Part shown: positions 17,380 through 25,698 of the stretch, piece after piece
Layout of the letters: the number at the start of each line of letters is the position of its first letter
How positions within the stretch are numbered: position 1 is the first letter of the stretch
Assembly: GCF_000422885.1 (NCBI RefSeq)
Contig: NZ_AUGX01000012.1
Coordinates: forward strand, 1-64,000
DNA length: 64,000 nucleotides
Source of the DNA: Ottowia thiooxydans DSM 14619
GTDB lineage: Bacteria > Pseudomonadota > Gammaproteobacteria > Burkholderiales > Burkholderiaceae_C
Direction of reading: 5' to 3'
Translations under genes and position numbers: made by a program
The notes under the pieces: generated by a model
Seen by the model: only the letters and a program-made list of their open reading frames with translations
Told to the model about the DNA's origin: nothing
Database searches by the model: none

Positions 17380-17478
17380 TCAGTTTGCCGCAGAACCCGG
17401 ATCGGCTTCCAGCTTTGGAGTGATCAGCCGCAGCGCCTTGAACTCGCCAGGCAGCTTGAAAACCTCCAACCCAAGTGC
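17380..17478 (-). pseudogene. LysR-type regulator 3' fragment
   Basis: The minus strand reads a 32-residue frame ALGLEVFKLPGEFK and onward to a stop. Its first ten residues match ALGLEIFKLP in the LysR regulator at 31100-32041, and 30 of 31 bases agree between 17450-17480 and 31266-31296. After that point the sequences part. The rest of the gene is missing, so this is a remnant or a recombination scar. The region 17271-17536 otherwise shows no gene. Confidence 0.5.
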
Positions 17479-17536
17479 TGAACCAAAGAGGCAGCGTGCG
17501 CCTTGCGGCCTTCTGCCCCCGAAAGCGCTTCAGCCC

Positions 17537-18478
17537 TCAATAGCGTTCCGGCACGTACATATCCGCAGGTACAGGGTGGCGCGTGTAGTCCGCGTGGTAC
17601 ACGCGCTCCGGCAACACCACTTCGTCGTGCACCACAGGTTGGTACGGGATCTGTTCGAGGAAGTGGCTGATGCAGTTCAAGCGTGCCTTTTTCTTGTCCA
17701 CGGCTTGTACGATCCACCATGGAGCTTCCGGGATGTGGGTGCGCTCCAGCATGGTCTCCTTGGTCTTCGTATAGTCTTCCCAGCGGCTGCGTGCCTCTAC
17801 GTCCATGGGGCTGAGCTTCCACTGCTTGAGCGGATCATGAATGCGAGCCAGGAAGCGGGACTCCTGCTCCTCATCTGTGATGGAGAACCAATACTTGATG
17901 AGGCGAATGCCTGAACGTACCAGCATGCGTTCGAACTCAGGCACGGAACGGAAGAACTCTTCGTACTGATCTTCAGAGCAAAAACCCATCACACGCTCTA
18001 CACCCGCCCGGTTGTACCAACTGCGATCAAACAGCACAATTTCCCCGCCAGCAGGCAGGTGTGTAGCGTAGCGCTGAAAGTACCACTGCGTGCGTTCGCG
18101 ATCGTTAGGTGCAGGCAGTGCAGCAACACGGCACACACGCGGATTCAGTCGCTGGGTAATGCGCTTGATGACGCCGCCCTTGCCTGCGGAGTCACGGCCT
18201 TCAAAGATCACGACCACCTTTTCCTTGCTGTGCTGTACCCAGTCCTGCAGCTTGACGAGCTCGCCCTGCAGGCGCAGCAACTCACTGAAATAGGTGCGCC
18301 GGCCAAGTTGGCCTTCGGGGGCATCGTCGCTGATACCCAGCGCTTCGAGGACGCTGGGGTCACCCAGGCCAGCGTCGTCGATTTCCTGCTCAAGTTCCTC
18401 GTCGTAGCTGTCCACCAGATCGCGGCTGATGTTGCGAATTACCTGCTCGTGATGGGGAATCTCTATGCGATCGTTCAT
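17537..18478 (-). CDS. ppk2: Polyphosphate kinase 2 (PPK2)
   Basis: PPK2 moves phosphate between polyphosphate and nucleotides. The 313-residue protein has Walker A as FEGRDSAGKGG near residue 95, the lid segment RTQWYFQRYATHLPAGGEI, Walker B as VLFDRSWYNRAGVERVMGF and a conserved IKYWFSITDEEQ. This is the single-domain class I-like arrangement with a roughly 80-residue N-terminal lead. No strong ribosome binding site precedes ATG 18478. It diverges from a Na/Pi cotransporter gene across a PHO-box-containing gap, which fits joint control by phosphate supply. Confidence 0.93.
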   Translation of the reverse strand: MNDRIEIPHHEQVIRNISRDLVDSYDEELEQEIDDAGLGDPSVLEALGISDDAPEGQLGRRTYFSELLRLQGELVKLQDWVQHSKEKVVVIFEGRDSAGKGGVIKRITQRLNPRVCRVAALPAPNDRERTQWYFQRYATHLPAGGEIVLFDRSWYNRAGVERVMGFCSEDQYEEFFRSVPEFERMLVRSGIRLIKYWFSITDEEQESRFLARIHDPLKQWKLSPMDVEARSRWEDYTKTKETMLERTHIPEAPWWIVQAVDKKKARLNCISHFLEQIPYQPVVHDEVVLPERVYHADYTRHPVPADMYVPERY

Positions 18479-18566
18479 GGCGAATATTCAAGAGTTGTCT
18501 AGATAACTGGCCATGCTATGAGCGCTTCATGTCGAAGAAATGACGCTATTTCTCCTCAGGGTATAT

Positions 18567-18606
18567 CCGTCACAAAGCCGCTACACCCTGGTCATCATCT
18601 TGTCAC
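18567..18606 (+). promoter_or_regulatory. Putative PHO box of four 11-bp-phased half-sites
   Basis: Four seven-base units start exactly 11 bases apart: CCGTCAC at 18567, CCGCTAC at 18578, TGGTCAT at 18589 and TTGTCAC at 18600. This phase and the GTCA core match the PhoB half-site (CTGTCAT plus four bases). The last pair is the best. The site lies between ppk2 and the Na/Pi cotransporter gene, both phosphate genes, and could serve either or both. Confidence 0.55.
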
Positions 18607-18716
18607 TTAAGAGCCATAGACTCCCCACGGCCGTGCCAGGGAGGTGCGGATCTCTGCATCCTGGACCCAAGGTCATCCGCCTTCAAAAAAGCGGGCCACA
18701 ACCAAACACCAAATCC

Positions 18717-20402
18717 ATGGAAATCGATATCTTTAAAGAATTGCTGGTGCCTGTCATCGGCGGGTTAGGCATATTTTTGCTCGGACTTGAATTCATGTCC
18801 GACGGCATCAACAACCTGGCCGCCAACAAGATGCGGGCTTGGCTAGCCAAACTGGCGGGCACACCCGTCAAAGGCCTGGCCGCGGGTACATTGATCACAG
18901 GCGTGCTTCAGTCGAGCACAGCGATGACAGTGATGGTCGTGGGATTGGTCAACGCCGGTGTGGTGGGGCTGCGGCCAGCCATCAGTGTGATCATGGGGGC
19001 CAACATAGGCACCACATTGGGCAATGGACTGATTGCGTTGCCGCTGGGGCCACTGGGGCTCATTAGTGCTGGCCTGTTTGGTCTGGTGTACGTGTTTGGA
19101 AAAACTGCCAAGACGCGCAACATCGCCCTCGCCGTGATTGGCTTCTCGTTGATCTTCTATGGCCTGAATCTGTTGACGGGCGGTCTCAAGCCGTTGCGGA
19201 ACATGCCTGAAGTGATGTCTGCTATTTCGAGCCTGCGGGCCGACAGCTTCACTGGCCTGGCCATCTGCGTACTGACGGCTGCCGGCATCACTGCCATGAT
19301 CCATTCGTCCTCCGCCACCATCGGTATCGTGATGGGCTTGGGTGCCGCGGGCATTCTGGATTGGCAGACCGCTGTAGCGTTCTCGCTCGGTGCAGACCTG
19401 GGCACCACCATCACCTCATGGATGGCTTCGTTGAACCTGTCAAAGACAGCCAAACGCGCTGCCTACGCCCATATCTCGTTCAACTTCATCGGCGTGGCCG
19501 TGATGTTCCCACTGTTCTTTCTTTCCATGGATCTATTGCAGTGGGTGATGAGCATGTTCGGCATGGATGTCGCCAAGTCCGTAGTGGTGGATGGCAAGGA
19601 AACATTCCCGTTGGTGCCGCTGGCGGTCGGGCTGTATTCCATAGGCTTCAACATCTTCAACACCGTACTCATGTTCCCGTTCATCGGTGTGTTCGACCGA
19701 GTGCTCTCGCGCATCGGCTCAAGCCGGGATGACGAGGAAGACTACTCCTTGCCACGCTTTCTGGACCGTGGCGCCCTGGGAGACTTCAACGCAGGCGTGG
19801 CCAACGTGAGCAGAGAACTGGGGCGTTACACCCAAGGTACCAGCTTATTGATGACTGCCGCCCGAGGCGACGAAACGGCACTGAAGAACGTCGGCGATCA
19901 TGAGCTCGCTTTGGATACCCTGAGCAAGGAAATCCGCGGCTATACAGCACAACTGTTCAAGAACGACCTGACGCCGCACCAAACCAACCTGCTCGCCAGC
20001 TTGATCGAAGAAGAAGACTTCAGCGCCAGCCTGACGGAGACTCTCTCGCAGATTACCCGCCGCATCGAACGCCAGCTCTTTTCCGCCAACGGCCAGGCTA
20101 TCGTCTCGGCCGTACTGGATATCGTGGAGCCCGCCGTCAAGAATGGCCCACAAGGCGTTTACCTGCCACAAGTGCATTCCGGCCAAATTGCCGCTTTGCG
20201 CGAACGCAGCCTCGACGCCGCGCAAAAACTGAACTGGGATGAGCGTGGTGCCATCCTGACGCTGCTGGGTAGCGCTGAGCGTGCATTGAATCTGGTTCAG
20301 CGCATTGCTGACGAACGCCAGTCCGTCTCGCGCGAACTGGACGCTGGCCGCGCGCCCACTGCAGATCAAACACTCCCCGGCCCACTTGCCGTCCCGGCCT
20401 AA
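18717..20402 (+). CDS. Na/Pi cotransporter-family protein with PhoU-like C-terminus
   Basis: A membrane protein that moves phosphate with sodium. The 561-residue product, counted from ATG 18717 (MEIDIF), has two repeats of the NptA/PNaS family, marked by TGVLQSSTAMTVMVVGLVNAG with ANIGTTLG, and later MIHSSSATIGIVMGLG with ADLGTTITSWMAS. Residues from about 345 on form a soluble helical PhoU-like region with alternating charged helices. A longer frame back to 18540 would run through the PHO box and is unlikely. The stop is eight bases before the PstS-like gene, so the two form an operon. Confidence 0.9.
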   Translation: MEIDIFKELLVPVIGGLGIFLLGLEFMSDGINNLAANKMRAWLAKLAGTPVKGLAAGTLITGVLQSSTAMTVMVVGLVNAGVVGLRPAISVIMGANIGTTLGNGLIALPLGPLGLISAGLFGLVYVFGKTAKTRNIALAVIGFSLIFYGLNLLTGGLKPLRNMPEVMSAISSLRADSFTGLAICVLTAAGITAMIHSSSATIGIVMGLGAAGILDWQTAVAFSLGADLGTTITSWMASLNLSKTAKRAAYAHISFNFIGVAVMFPLFFLSMDLLQWVMSMFGMDVAKSVVVDGKETFPLVPLAVGLYSIGFNIFNTVLMFPFIGVFDRVLSRIGSSRDDEEDYSLPRFLDRGALGDFNAGVANVSRELGRYTQGTSLLMTAARGDETALKNVGDHELALDTLSKEIRGYTAQLFKNDLTPHQTNLLASLIEEEDFSASLTETLSQITRRIERQLFSANGQAIVSAVLDIVEPAVKNGPQGVYLPQVHSGQIAALRERSLDAAQKLNWDERGAILTLLGSAERALNLVQRIADERQSVSRELDAGRAPTADQTLPGPLAVPA

Positions 20403-20410
20403 GGACAGGC

Positions 20411-21523
20411 ATGCCTACGAAGCCCACCTATTTCACGGCGCGCCGACGGCTCCTGCAACTGGCAGGTACCGGCGCTCTGGCCGGTTTTGCAGCGCCGCTG
20501 GCGTTCGCACAGGACGAATATGGACAAGCACTGCTCAAGGGTGCTGGTTCAACCTTCGTACAACCGCTGATCCAGCAATGGATCAAGCAATACCGTGACG
20601 GCCAGTTGGGCGCTCACCACGCAGCGGGCAATGCCGGGCTAGACGGCGACATGCTTGGCCGCGCCGCGCTGGACTACGAAGCCATCGGCTCGTTGGCAGG
20701 ATTGCAACGCCTACAGGCCAAGGCCGTGGACTTCGCTTTTAGCGAATTACCGCTGTCCGGCCGAGCGCTGAGCGCGCAGGGGCTGCTGCAAGCTCCCATC
20801 GTGCTGGGTGGCGTGGCCATCGTCGCCCACGTGCCTGGCCTGAAGGCCCCGCTGCGCCTTGATGGTGCAACCCTCGCCGCCATCTACCGCAACCGTATCA
20901 AGAGCTGGAACGATCCAGCCATAGCGGCGCTGAACCCGGGTGCCACCCTGCCCGCCCTGGCCATTGTGCCGGTGCACCGTATCGAAGGATCGGGCACCAC
21001 CTACACACTGACCCGCTATTTATCTACTCAAGATACCGAATGGCGCGATGCGGTCGGTGTGGATGCCGTAGTGGGCTGGCCCGGGAATGTTTCTGCGCGC
21101 GGCAGCAGCGGAATGGCACGCACCGTTAGCGCCACTTCCGGCGCTATCGGTTATCTGGACGCCGTACAAGCGTCTGCGGCACGCTTGAGCGTGGTTCAGC
21201 TCAAAAATGCTGCGGGGCATTTCGTTGTCCCAAACACGGCGGCCATCGAAGCGGCTGCACGGTCTTCTCCGCCCTGGCGCGCTGAGCCAGGCCAGGACGA
21301 GCTGCCTACCTACGTGAATGCGCCCGGCAGCGCAAGCTACCCCATTGCTGCCACGGTGTTGGCTGTCTTGAACCAGCTACCCGCAAAAGGCGGCGACCGG
21401 CGTGCGCGCAACTTCCTGGCATGGGCGCTTGCCAATGGGCAGAGTAGCGCCCGCAACCTCGGCTATGTGGCCCTCCCGGCATCCACGGCCCAGCAGGTTC
21501 GCGCACAACTGCAACTGACTTGA
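20411..21523 (+). CDS. PstS-like phosphate-binding protein
   Basis: A 370-residue periplasmic phosphate-binding protein. The N-terminus TARRRLLQLAGTGALAGFA is a Tat-like or Sec signal ending before QDEYG. The phosphate-contact segments LLKGAGSTFVQPLIQQW, the SELPLSG region, PVHRIEGSGTTYTLTRYLS and ARGSSGMARTVSATSGAIGY are the usual PstS blocks. No pstCAB genes follow; instead it is cotranscribed with a Na/Pi cotransporter. It may feed another Pst system, or act as a sensor or scavenger. The family is certain; the partner is not known. Confidence 0.88.
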   Translation: MPTKPTYFTARRRLLQLAGTGALAGFAAPLAFAQDEYGQALLKGAGSTFVQPLIQQWIKQYRDGQLGAHHAAGNAGLDGDMLGRAALDYEAIGSLAGLQRLQAKAVDFAFSELPLSGRALSAQGLLQAPIVLGGVAIVAHVPGLKAPLRLDGATLAAIYRNRIKSWNDPAIAALNPGATLPALAIVPVHRIEGSGTTYTLTRYLSTQDTEWRDAVGVDAVVGWPGNVSARGSSGMARTVSATSGAIGYLDAVQASAARLSVVQLKNAAGHFVVPNTAAIEAAARSSPPWRAEPGQDELPTYVNAPGSASYPIAATVLAVLNQLPAKGGDRRARNFLAWALANGQSSARNLGYVALPASTAQQVRAQLQLT

Positions 21524-21592
21524 ATTTACCCGGCCTGCGGCAGCTTTTGAACTCGGGGCCAGTGCTTATCGGCAATGGCGCCAAAGTACTGG

Positions 21593-22912
21593 TCAACGAT
21601 GACGAGAAAAGCCGCAAACTGACAGGATCGTGGGGGCAATCTCTCTCAGCCGTATTGCAGTCATCGAACGCATCCGAACCACGATAGCGTTCGGTTTGCG
21701 TGCTGCAGTGGCAAAGGGTTCGCTGGAAAGCGCATCAATTCCTTGCTGACGAAGCTGCAAGGCGACCTCCTCGCACCGCCCACCGCTCGGCAACGGCAAC
21801 CAGAGCGTCCAACCAGCGCGGGACGGACTCTTTGGCTTGAGTCCTGCGCCCGAGATCGCATCCCATAGCTGCTTTGCGTGCTCAAGCTGAGCGCTCTGTA
21901 AGGAAGCAAGCAAGCCCTCGCCAAGCCAAAGATGGGCAAGCTCCGCAACCAGTGGTGGCGTAGCCAGCCCCCATGAAAGTGCCTCCCGCTCCGTTGTTGC
22001 CCCCAGCGGTCTGGGTGCGACGAGGTACCCGAAACGCAGCCCATCTCCCATGACGCCTGAAAGGCTGCCTATGAGCCCCGTTCGCTCAGGCGCAAGCTGC
22101 GCAAACGTCCGCGGAGCGGTGGGAGCAAGATGGTTGTAGGTGACATCTTCGAGGAGAACCACCTCGTGTTCACACGCCAGCGCAGCAATGTCGCGCCGCC
22201 GCTGCGCTGGTACAACCCAGCCAAGCGGAAGGTGGGCGGTGGGCATGCAGTGCAAGGCAGTGATACGTTTGCGGCGAAATAACTGTTCGAGGGCTTCCGG
22301 CACCGGGCCATGCTGGTCAACCGGGACCGGCACGACATCGAGGCCCAGCTGTTCACTCACCAACCGCCATCCGGGGTATGTGATCTCATCCACGGCAACT
22401 CGCTGTCCGCGCTTCAGCGCAACGAGCGCTGCCAACCGCATTGCAGCCATGCCGCCACCTGCGGTCGCGATCTGCGCAGGATCAATCGTGAGTCCTGCGC
22501 GCTCAAGGTGCATTGCCAGCCCCCGCCTGATGGATGGGCTTCCAAGAGAGCTAACTTGTGCCGCCAGCCGTTCGATATTAGGTAACGCCGATAAGCTTCT
22601 CAAAGCACGCCGCAGCGTTGGGGCGTCTATAGACTCCGCGGTCCGTGCCATGGTCGTATAGCGCACGGCCTCTGATAGAGCACCGGCCCCGATGGGACGT
22701 TCTCGCACGAACGTCCCACGCCCAACCTCCCCGATGATCAGGCCACGACGTTGCAGCTCTGCATAGACGCGCGTTGCGGTGCTCAGGCCGATGCGTTGCT
22801 CTCTTGCAAACTCGCGATGAGTAGGCAAAGCGCTGCCGCCCGGAAGGAGACCATCCCCTATCGCTTTGGACAGTTCGTTAGCGAGGTGCTCGTAGAGCTT
22901 CAATGTACTCAT
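21593..22912 (-). CDS. MocR-type regulator (GntR helix-turn-helix plus aminotransferase-like domain)
   Basis: A 439-residue protein from ATG 22912 (MSTLKLYEHL). Residues 1-70 are a GntR winged helix (LPTHREFAREQRIGLSTATR, GLIIGEVGRGTFVRE). The rest is a fold-type-I aminotransferase domain with the DEITYPGW, EDVTYN and DGLRFGYLV segments. At the place where MocR proteins keep the PLP-binding lysine (S-K-x-L-x-P), this one reads LSGVMGDGLRFGY, so Gly (codon at 22055-22057) replaces Lys. It may sense a ligand without forming the usual Schiff base. It diverges from the TauE permease and most likely controls it. Confidence 0.87.
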   Translation of the reverse strand: MSTLKLYEHLANELSKAIGDGLLPGGSALPTHREFAREQRIGLSTATRVYAELQRRGLIIGEVGRGTFVRERPIGAGALSEAVRYTTMARTAESIDAPTLRRALRSLSALPNIERLAAQVSSLGSPSIRRGLAMHLERAGLTIDPAQIATAGGGMAAMRLAALVALKRGQRVAVDEITYPGWRLVSEQLGLDVVPVPVDQHGPVPEALEQLFRRKRITALHCMPTAHLPLGWVVPAQRRRDIAALACEHEVVLLEDVTYNHLAPTAPRTFAQLAPERTGLIGSLSGVMGDGLRFGYLVAPRPLGATTEREALSWGLATPPLVAELAHLWLGEGLLASLQSAQLEHAKQLWDAISGAGLKPKSPSRAGWTLWLPLPSGGRCEEVALQLRQQGIDALSSEPFATAARKPNAIVVRMRSMTAIRLREIAPTILSVCGFSRHR

Positions 22913-22931
22913 GACAATGTGACTATTGTCA
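22912..22931. promoter_or_regulatory. Palindromic operator at the MocR start
   Basis: TGACAAT and ATTGTCA form a perfect seven-base inverted repeat with a six-base spacer. It overlaps the last base of the MocR start codon and lies 77 bases before the TauE gene. Self-repression and control of the divergent permease gene are likely, as MocR regulators usually bind repeats between themselves and their target. Confidence 0.5.
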
Positions 22932-23007
22932 CCTTGATCTCGTGGACACTCTCCAGAAAATTGCATGGAGAGAACACTGCAATGAAAACGAGCTGGGAGG
23001 CTTTCTG

Positions 23008-23778
23008 ATGGACATAGGATTTCCGCATGCAGCGCTCATGACCACGCTGGGGGTCCTCTGCGGTGTCGTGGCTGTGACCGCAGGTGGCGGTGTCACGATT
23101 GGTGTCCCGCTGCTTATGCTCCTGGGTGTACCAGCGACAGTAAGCGTCATCGCAGTCAAGGTGGCGTTGTGGGCCTCCTTCCTCACGGGCTCGATCGCGC
23201 ACGCAAAAAAGCAACCCGCGCTGGCAGTCGCCATGCCATGGTGGATATGGCCCATGTGCTTGCTCGGTGCAGTTGCTGGCGCCCAGGTGTTGGCCGCGTT
23301 GAATCCGGAGCGCATGAACGGCCTTGTCTTGACCTTGCTCATCGTCTCCATTGCGGGCACGTTCCACGCCACAAGACATAAGGCCGGAATAAGCGCCGCG
23401 CCAACGAGAGCACAACGAGCGACGGGTTTCCTGGCGATGCTGGCTCTGGCCATCTACTCTGGCTTCTTCGGCGCTGGCTTTGGCGTTTTTCTCATTTGGG
23501 CGTTAGTTGCCTTACACGGCCACTCGCCATCGAGCGCCGCAGCGCTAGGTACGCGTTTGAGCCTGGTCATCTCAACCGCATCGGTGGCCGTGTTCATGTG
23601 GAATGGTGTGGTGCCATGGTCAGTGACCATTCCGCTAGGCATTGGTTGCGCCGCGGGTGGTCTCCTGGGCGCCAGGGCAACCCAAGTGCTCGGCGATCGG
23701 TTCATCAAAACCATTACCTGGGTGGTGAGCATCCTGGTCGCTCTGAAGTTGCTGGTCAGTTCCCTCAACGATTCATAA
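23008..23778 (+). CDS. TauE/SafE-family membrane permease
   Basis: A 256-residue membrane protein of the sulfite/organosulfonate exporter family, with about eight hydrophobic helices in two halves, LCGVVAVTAGGGVTIGVPLL and LAIYSGFFGAGFGVFLIWAL. The start is ATG 23008, set by GGGAGG seven bases upstream; the longer frame to 22942 lacks such a site. It is divergent from the MocR regulator and upstream of a Bug-family binding protein. The transported compound is unknown, and sulfur-containing anions are only the family's usual link. Confidence 0.85.
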   Translation: MDIGFPHAALMTTLGVLCGVVAVTAGGGVTIGVPLLMLLGVPATVSVIAVKVALWASFLTGSIAHAKKQPALAVAMPWWIWPMCLLGAVAGAQVLAALNPERMNGLVLTLLIVSIAGTFHATRHKAGISAAPTRAQRATGFLAMLALAIYSGFFGAGFGVFLIWALVALHGHSPSSAAALGTRLSLVISTASVAVFMWNGVVPWSVTIPLGIGCAAGGLLGARATQVLGDRFIKTITWVVSILVALKLLVSSLNDS

Positions 23779-23890
23779 AAGAAATCGTTCCAACCTAAAA
23801 CAGGATTGGACGAAAATCATTGGAACCATGAAGATAGCGACACATCGCTTAATAAGACGGTGCAATTCAAATTACAACCGGAGACGCTTC

Positions 23891-24853
23891 ATGAAGATTA
23901 TTCCTCGCGCCTTGACCCTGGCGATTGGCTTGCTGGGTGCTTGCGCGGCCGTGAGTCAGACCTATCCCTCTGCGCCGGTCACCATGGTTGTGCCATTCGC
24001 TGCCGGCAGCGGCACTGATTCCGTGGCGCGCATTGTTGCCAAGAAGCTCGGTGAGCGCCTGAAGCAACCTGTGCTGATCGATAACCGGGCAGGCGCAAAC
24101 GCCCAGATTGGTGCTCAGTTTGTAGCCAAGGCCAAGCCTGATGGGTACACCTTGTTCATGACGACCAATACGTCGCACTCTGCTAACCCCAGCCTCGTCG
24201 TCAATCTGAAGTACGACCCGATCAAGGACTTCACGCCGGTCGCCCGTGTGGGCGAACTTCCGTTCGCGTTGGTGGTACAAAAAAGCGATCCCGCCAAGTC
24301 GCTAAAAGGGTGGATTGAGCAGGTCAAGGCCAATCCCGGCAAATACTCTTACGCCACGCCCAACAGCACTTCACTGGTGGCCTCGGAAACCATCAAGCAG
24401 ATTGCTGGTCTGGATATAGTTGCCATCCCCTACAAGTCGAGCCCGCAGGCCCTTACTGATTTGATCGGCGGGTCTATACAGATGTATGTAGTGGATCTGG
24501 GCTCCGGCATGGGCATGATCAACGCGGGGAGTGTCAGAGTTCTGGGTGTCACCACGAAAGCGCCGCTGAAATCGATGCCCGACGCCGTGCCTATCGCCAA
24601 GGAAGTCCCAGGATTTGACTTGACGTCCTGGAACGGAATCTTCGGCCCTGCAGGCATGCCCAAGCCCGTGGTGGACAAGCTGAACCTGGAACTGCAAGAG
24701 GTTCTGGCCGACAAAGAAGTGCAAGCGGCACTGGGCCAGTTGGGCTTCGAAACCTGGCCGAGCAAGACCCCAGAGGAGTTTGCCAAGTACGTGGCAGACC
24801 AACTGGCTCACTGGCGCGCCCTCATCAAGCAGGCAGGGATTCGTCCGGAGTAG
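23891..24853 (+). CDS. Bug-family periplasmic solute-binding protein
   Basis: A 320-residue extracytoplasmic receptor of the Bug/TctC family, which binds carboxylates for tripartite tricarboxylate transporters or for sensing. The signal peptide (MKIIPRALTLAIGLLGACAA) starts at ATG 23891, with GGAGA six bases before it. Family blocks include YPSAPVTMVVPFAAGSGTD, RVGELPFALVV, PYKSSPQALTDLIGG, DLTSWNGIFGPAG and the C-terminal FAKYVADQLAHWR. No transporter genes adjoin. A 35-base piece of this gene recurs at 37090-37124. Confidence 0.92.
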   Translation: MKIIPRALTLAIGLLGACAAVSQTYPSAPVTMVVPFAAGSGTDSVARIVAKKLGERLKQPVLIDNRAGANAQIGAQFVAKAKPDGYTLFMTTNTSHSANPSLVVNLKYDPIKDFTPVARVGELPFALVVQKSDPAKSLKGWIEQVKANPGKYSYATPNSTSLVASETIKQIAGLDIVAIPYKSSPQALTDLIGGSIQMYVVDLGSGMGMINAGSVRVLGVTTKAPLKSMPDAVPIAKEVPGFDLTSWNGIFGPAGMPKPVVDKLNLELQEVLADKEVQAALGQLGFETWPSKTPEEFAKYVADQLAHWRALIKQAGIRPE

Positions 24854-25000
24854 GTAGACCGCTCCGCATTCGGCTTCCGCCTCCGGTCCGCTGGCAGGCG
24901 TGAAGATTCTGAACTTGACATCTGTGATGCCGATGAACAGTCTGGAAGAACTGCTCACCCAGGCGAGCCTACCGCCCCGACACCTGAAAGGAAATCCAAT

Positions 25001-25408
25001 ATGCCACCAAGTTACCTGGTTCGCACCGCCGATGTGCCAACCTATCAGCCCGCCAATCACCATCACACCCACAATCAACGACTGATTGGCCCGGAGACCG
25101 TTGGCGCCAAGCAGATGGAAGTATTAATGGGAACGCTGCACAAAGGTGGCGGCGCCCTACCCCACGCCCACCCTGGTATTGAACAAGCATGCTATCTGCT
25201 GGAAGGCACCGCCCACGTCGAGGTGGCCGGCCAGTCTTTCGAAATGGTGCCAGGGGACACCTGCTTTTTTCCCGCCGACCAGATGCATCTGTTCACTGTG
25301 ACCAGTGACACCCCGGTGAAGCTGCTGGTAATTTACAGCCCGCCTTATGGCGAATCGCCTGACAAGGTGATTCGCCCCGGGGACACCATTTCGAAGGGAT
25401 CCACGTAA
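25001..25408 (+). CDS. Cupin-domain protein
   Basis: A 135-residue single-domain cupin. The first metal motif reads ALPHAHPGIEQACYLLEG (His, His and Glu) and the second VPGDTCFFPADQMHLFT, including a His, so a mononuclear metal is likely. The N-terminus is His-rich (NHHHTHNQR). The substrate is unknown. The ATG at 25001 has AAGGAAA upstream. A 39-base piece of this gene recurs after the Kelch gene at 29388-29426 with 37 matches. Confidence 0.82.
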   Translation: MPPSYLVRTADVPTYQPANHHHTHNQRLIGPETVGAKQMEVLMGTLHKGGGALPHAHPGIEQACYLLEGTAHVEVAGQSFEMVPGDTCFFPADQMHLFTVTSDTPVKLLVIYSPPYGESPDKVIRPGDTISKGST

Positions 25409-25414
25409 TGAACG

Positions 25415-25543
25415 TCAACAGCGTCGTGCTCGCAATGCCATGGCCTGCGCGATCTTGCGCCGCAGCGTCAAGGCCGTGAGTTGCTCGCGCTCCGCATCTC
25501 TGAGCGCCAGTTCTGCCTTGGATCTGCCTCTCCTGCTCACCAG
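25415..25543 (-). mobile_element. IS630-family transposase N-terminal fragment
   Basis: The minus strand encodes a 42-residue fragment that includes RRGRSKAELALRDAEREQLT and LRRKIAQAMALRARR, which matches the conserved N-terminal start of IS630-type transposases. It ends at a stop at 25415-25417. No DDE core or terminal repeats are seen nearby, so only a remnant is left. It lies between the cupin and Kelch genes and marks a past insertion. Confidence 0.55.
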
Positions 25544-25698
25544 GCGGTGTTGCAACACCACACGATTGAACAAGATACGCCAAGTTAGCTCAATGAATTC
25601 CCGACTCAGGATACTGGCCGTCTATGCAAGAATAATTTGCTTTTGTAACAACTATTCACTTATATTGCAGATTCAAATTTTTCTTGGATTTGAGACCT

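Noticed and set aside
23787-23826. Inverted repeat GTTCCAA ... TTGGAAC before the Bug-family gene
   Set aside because: Arms are only seven bases with a 26-base gap; chance or a weak leader hairpin cannot be excluded, so it is not annotated.
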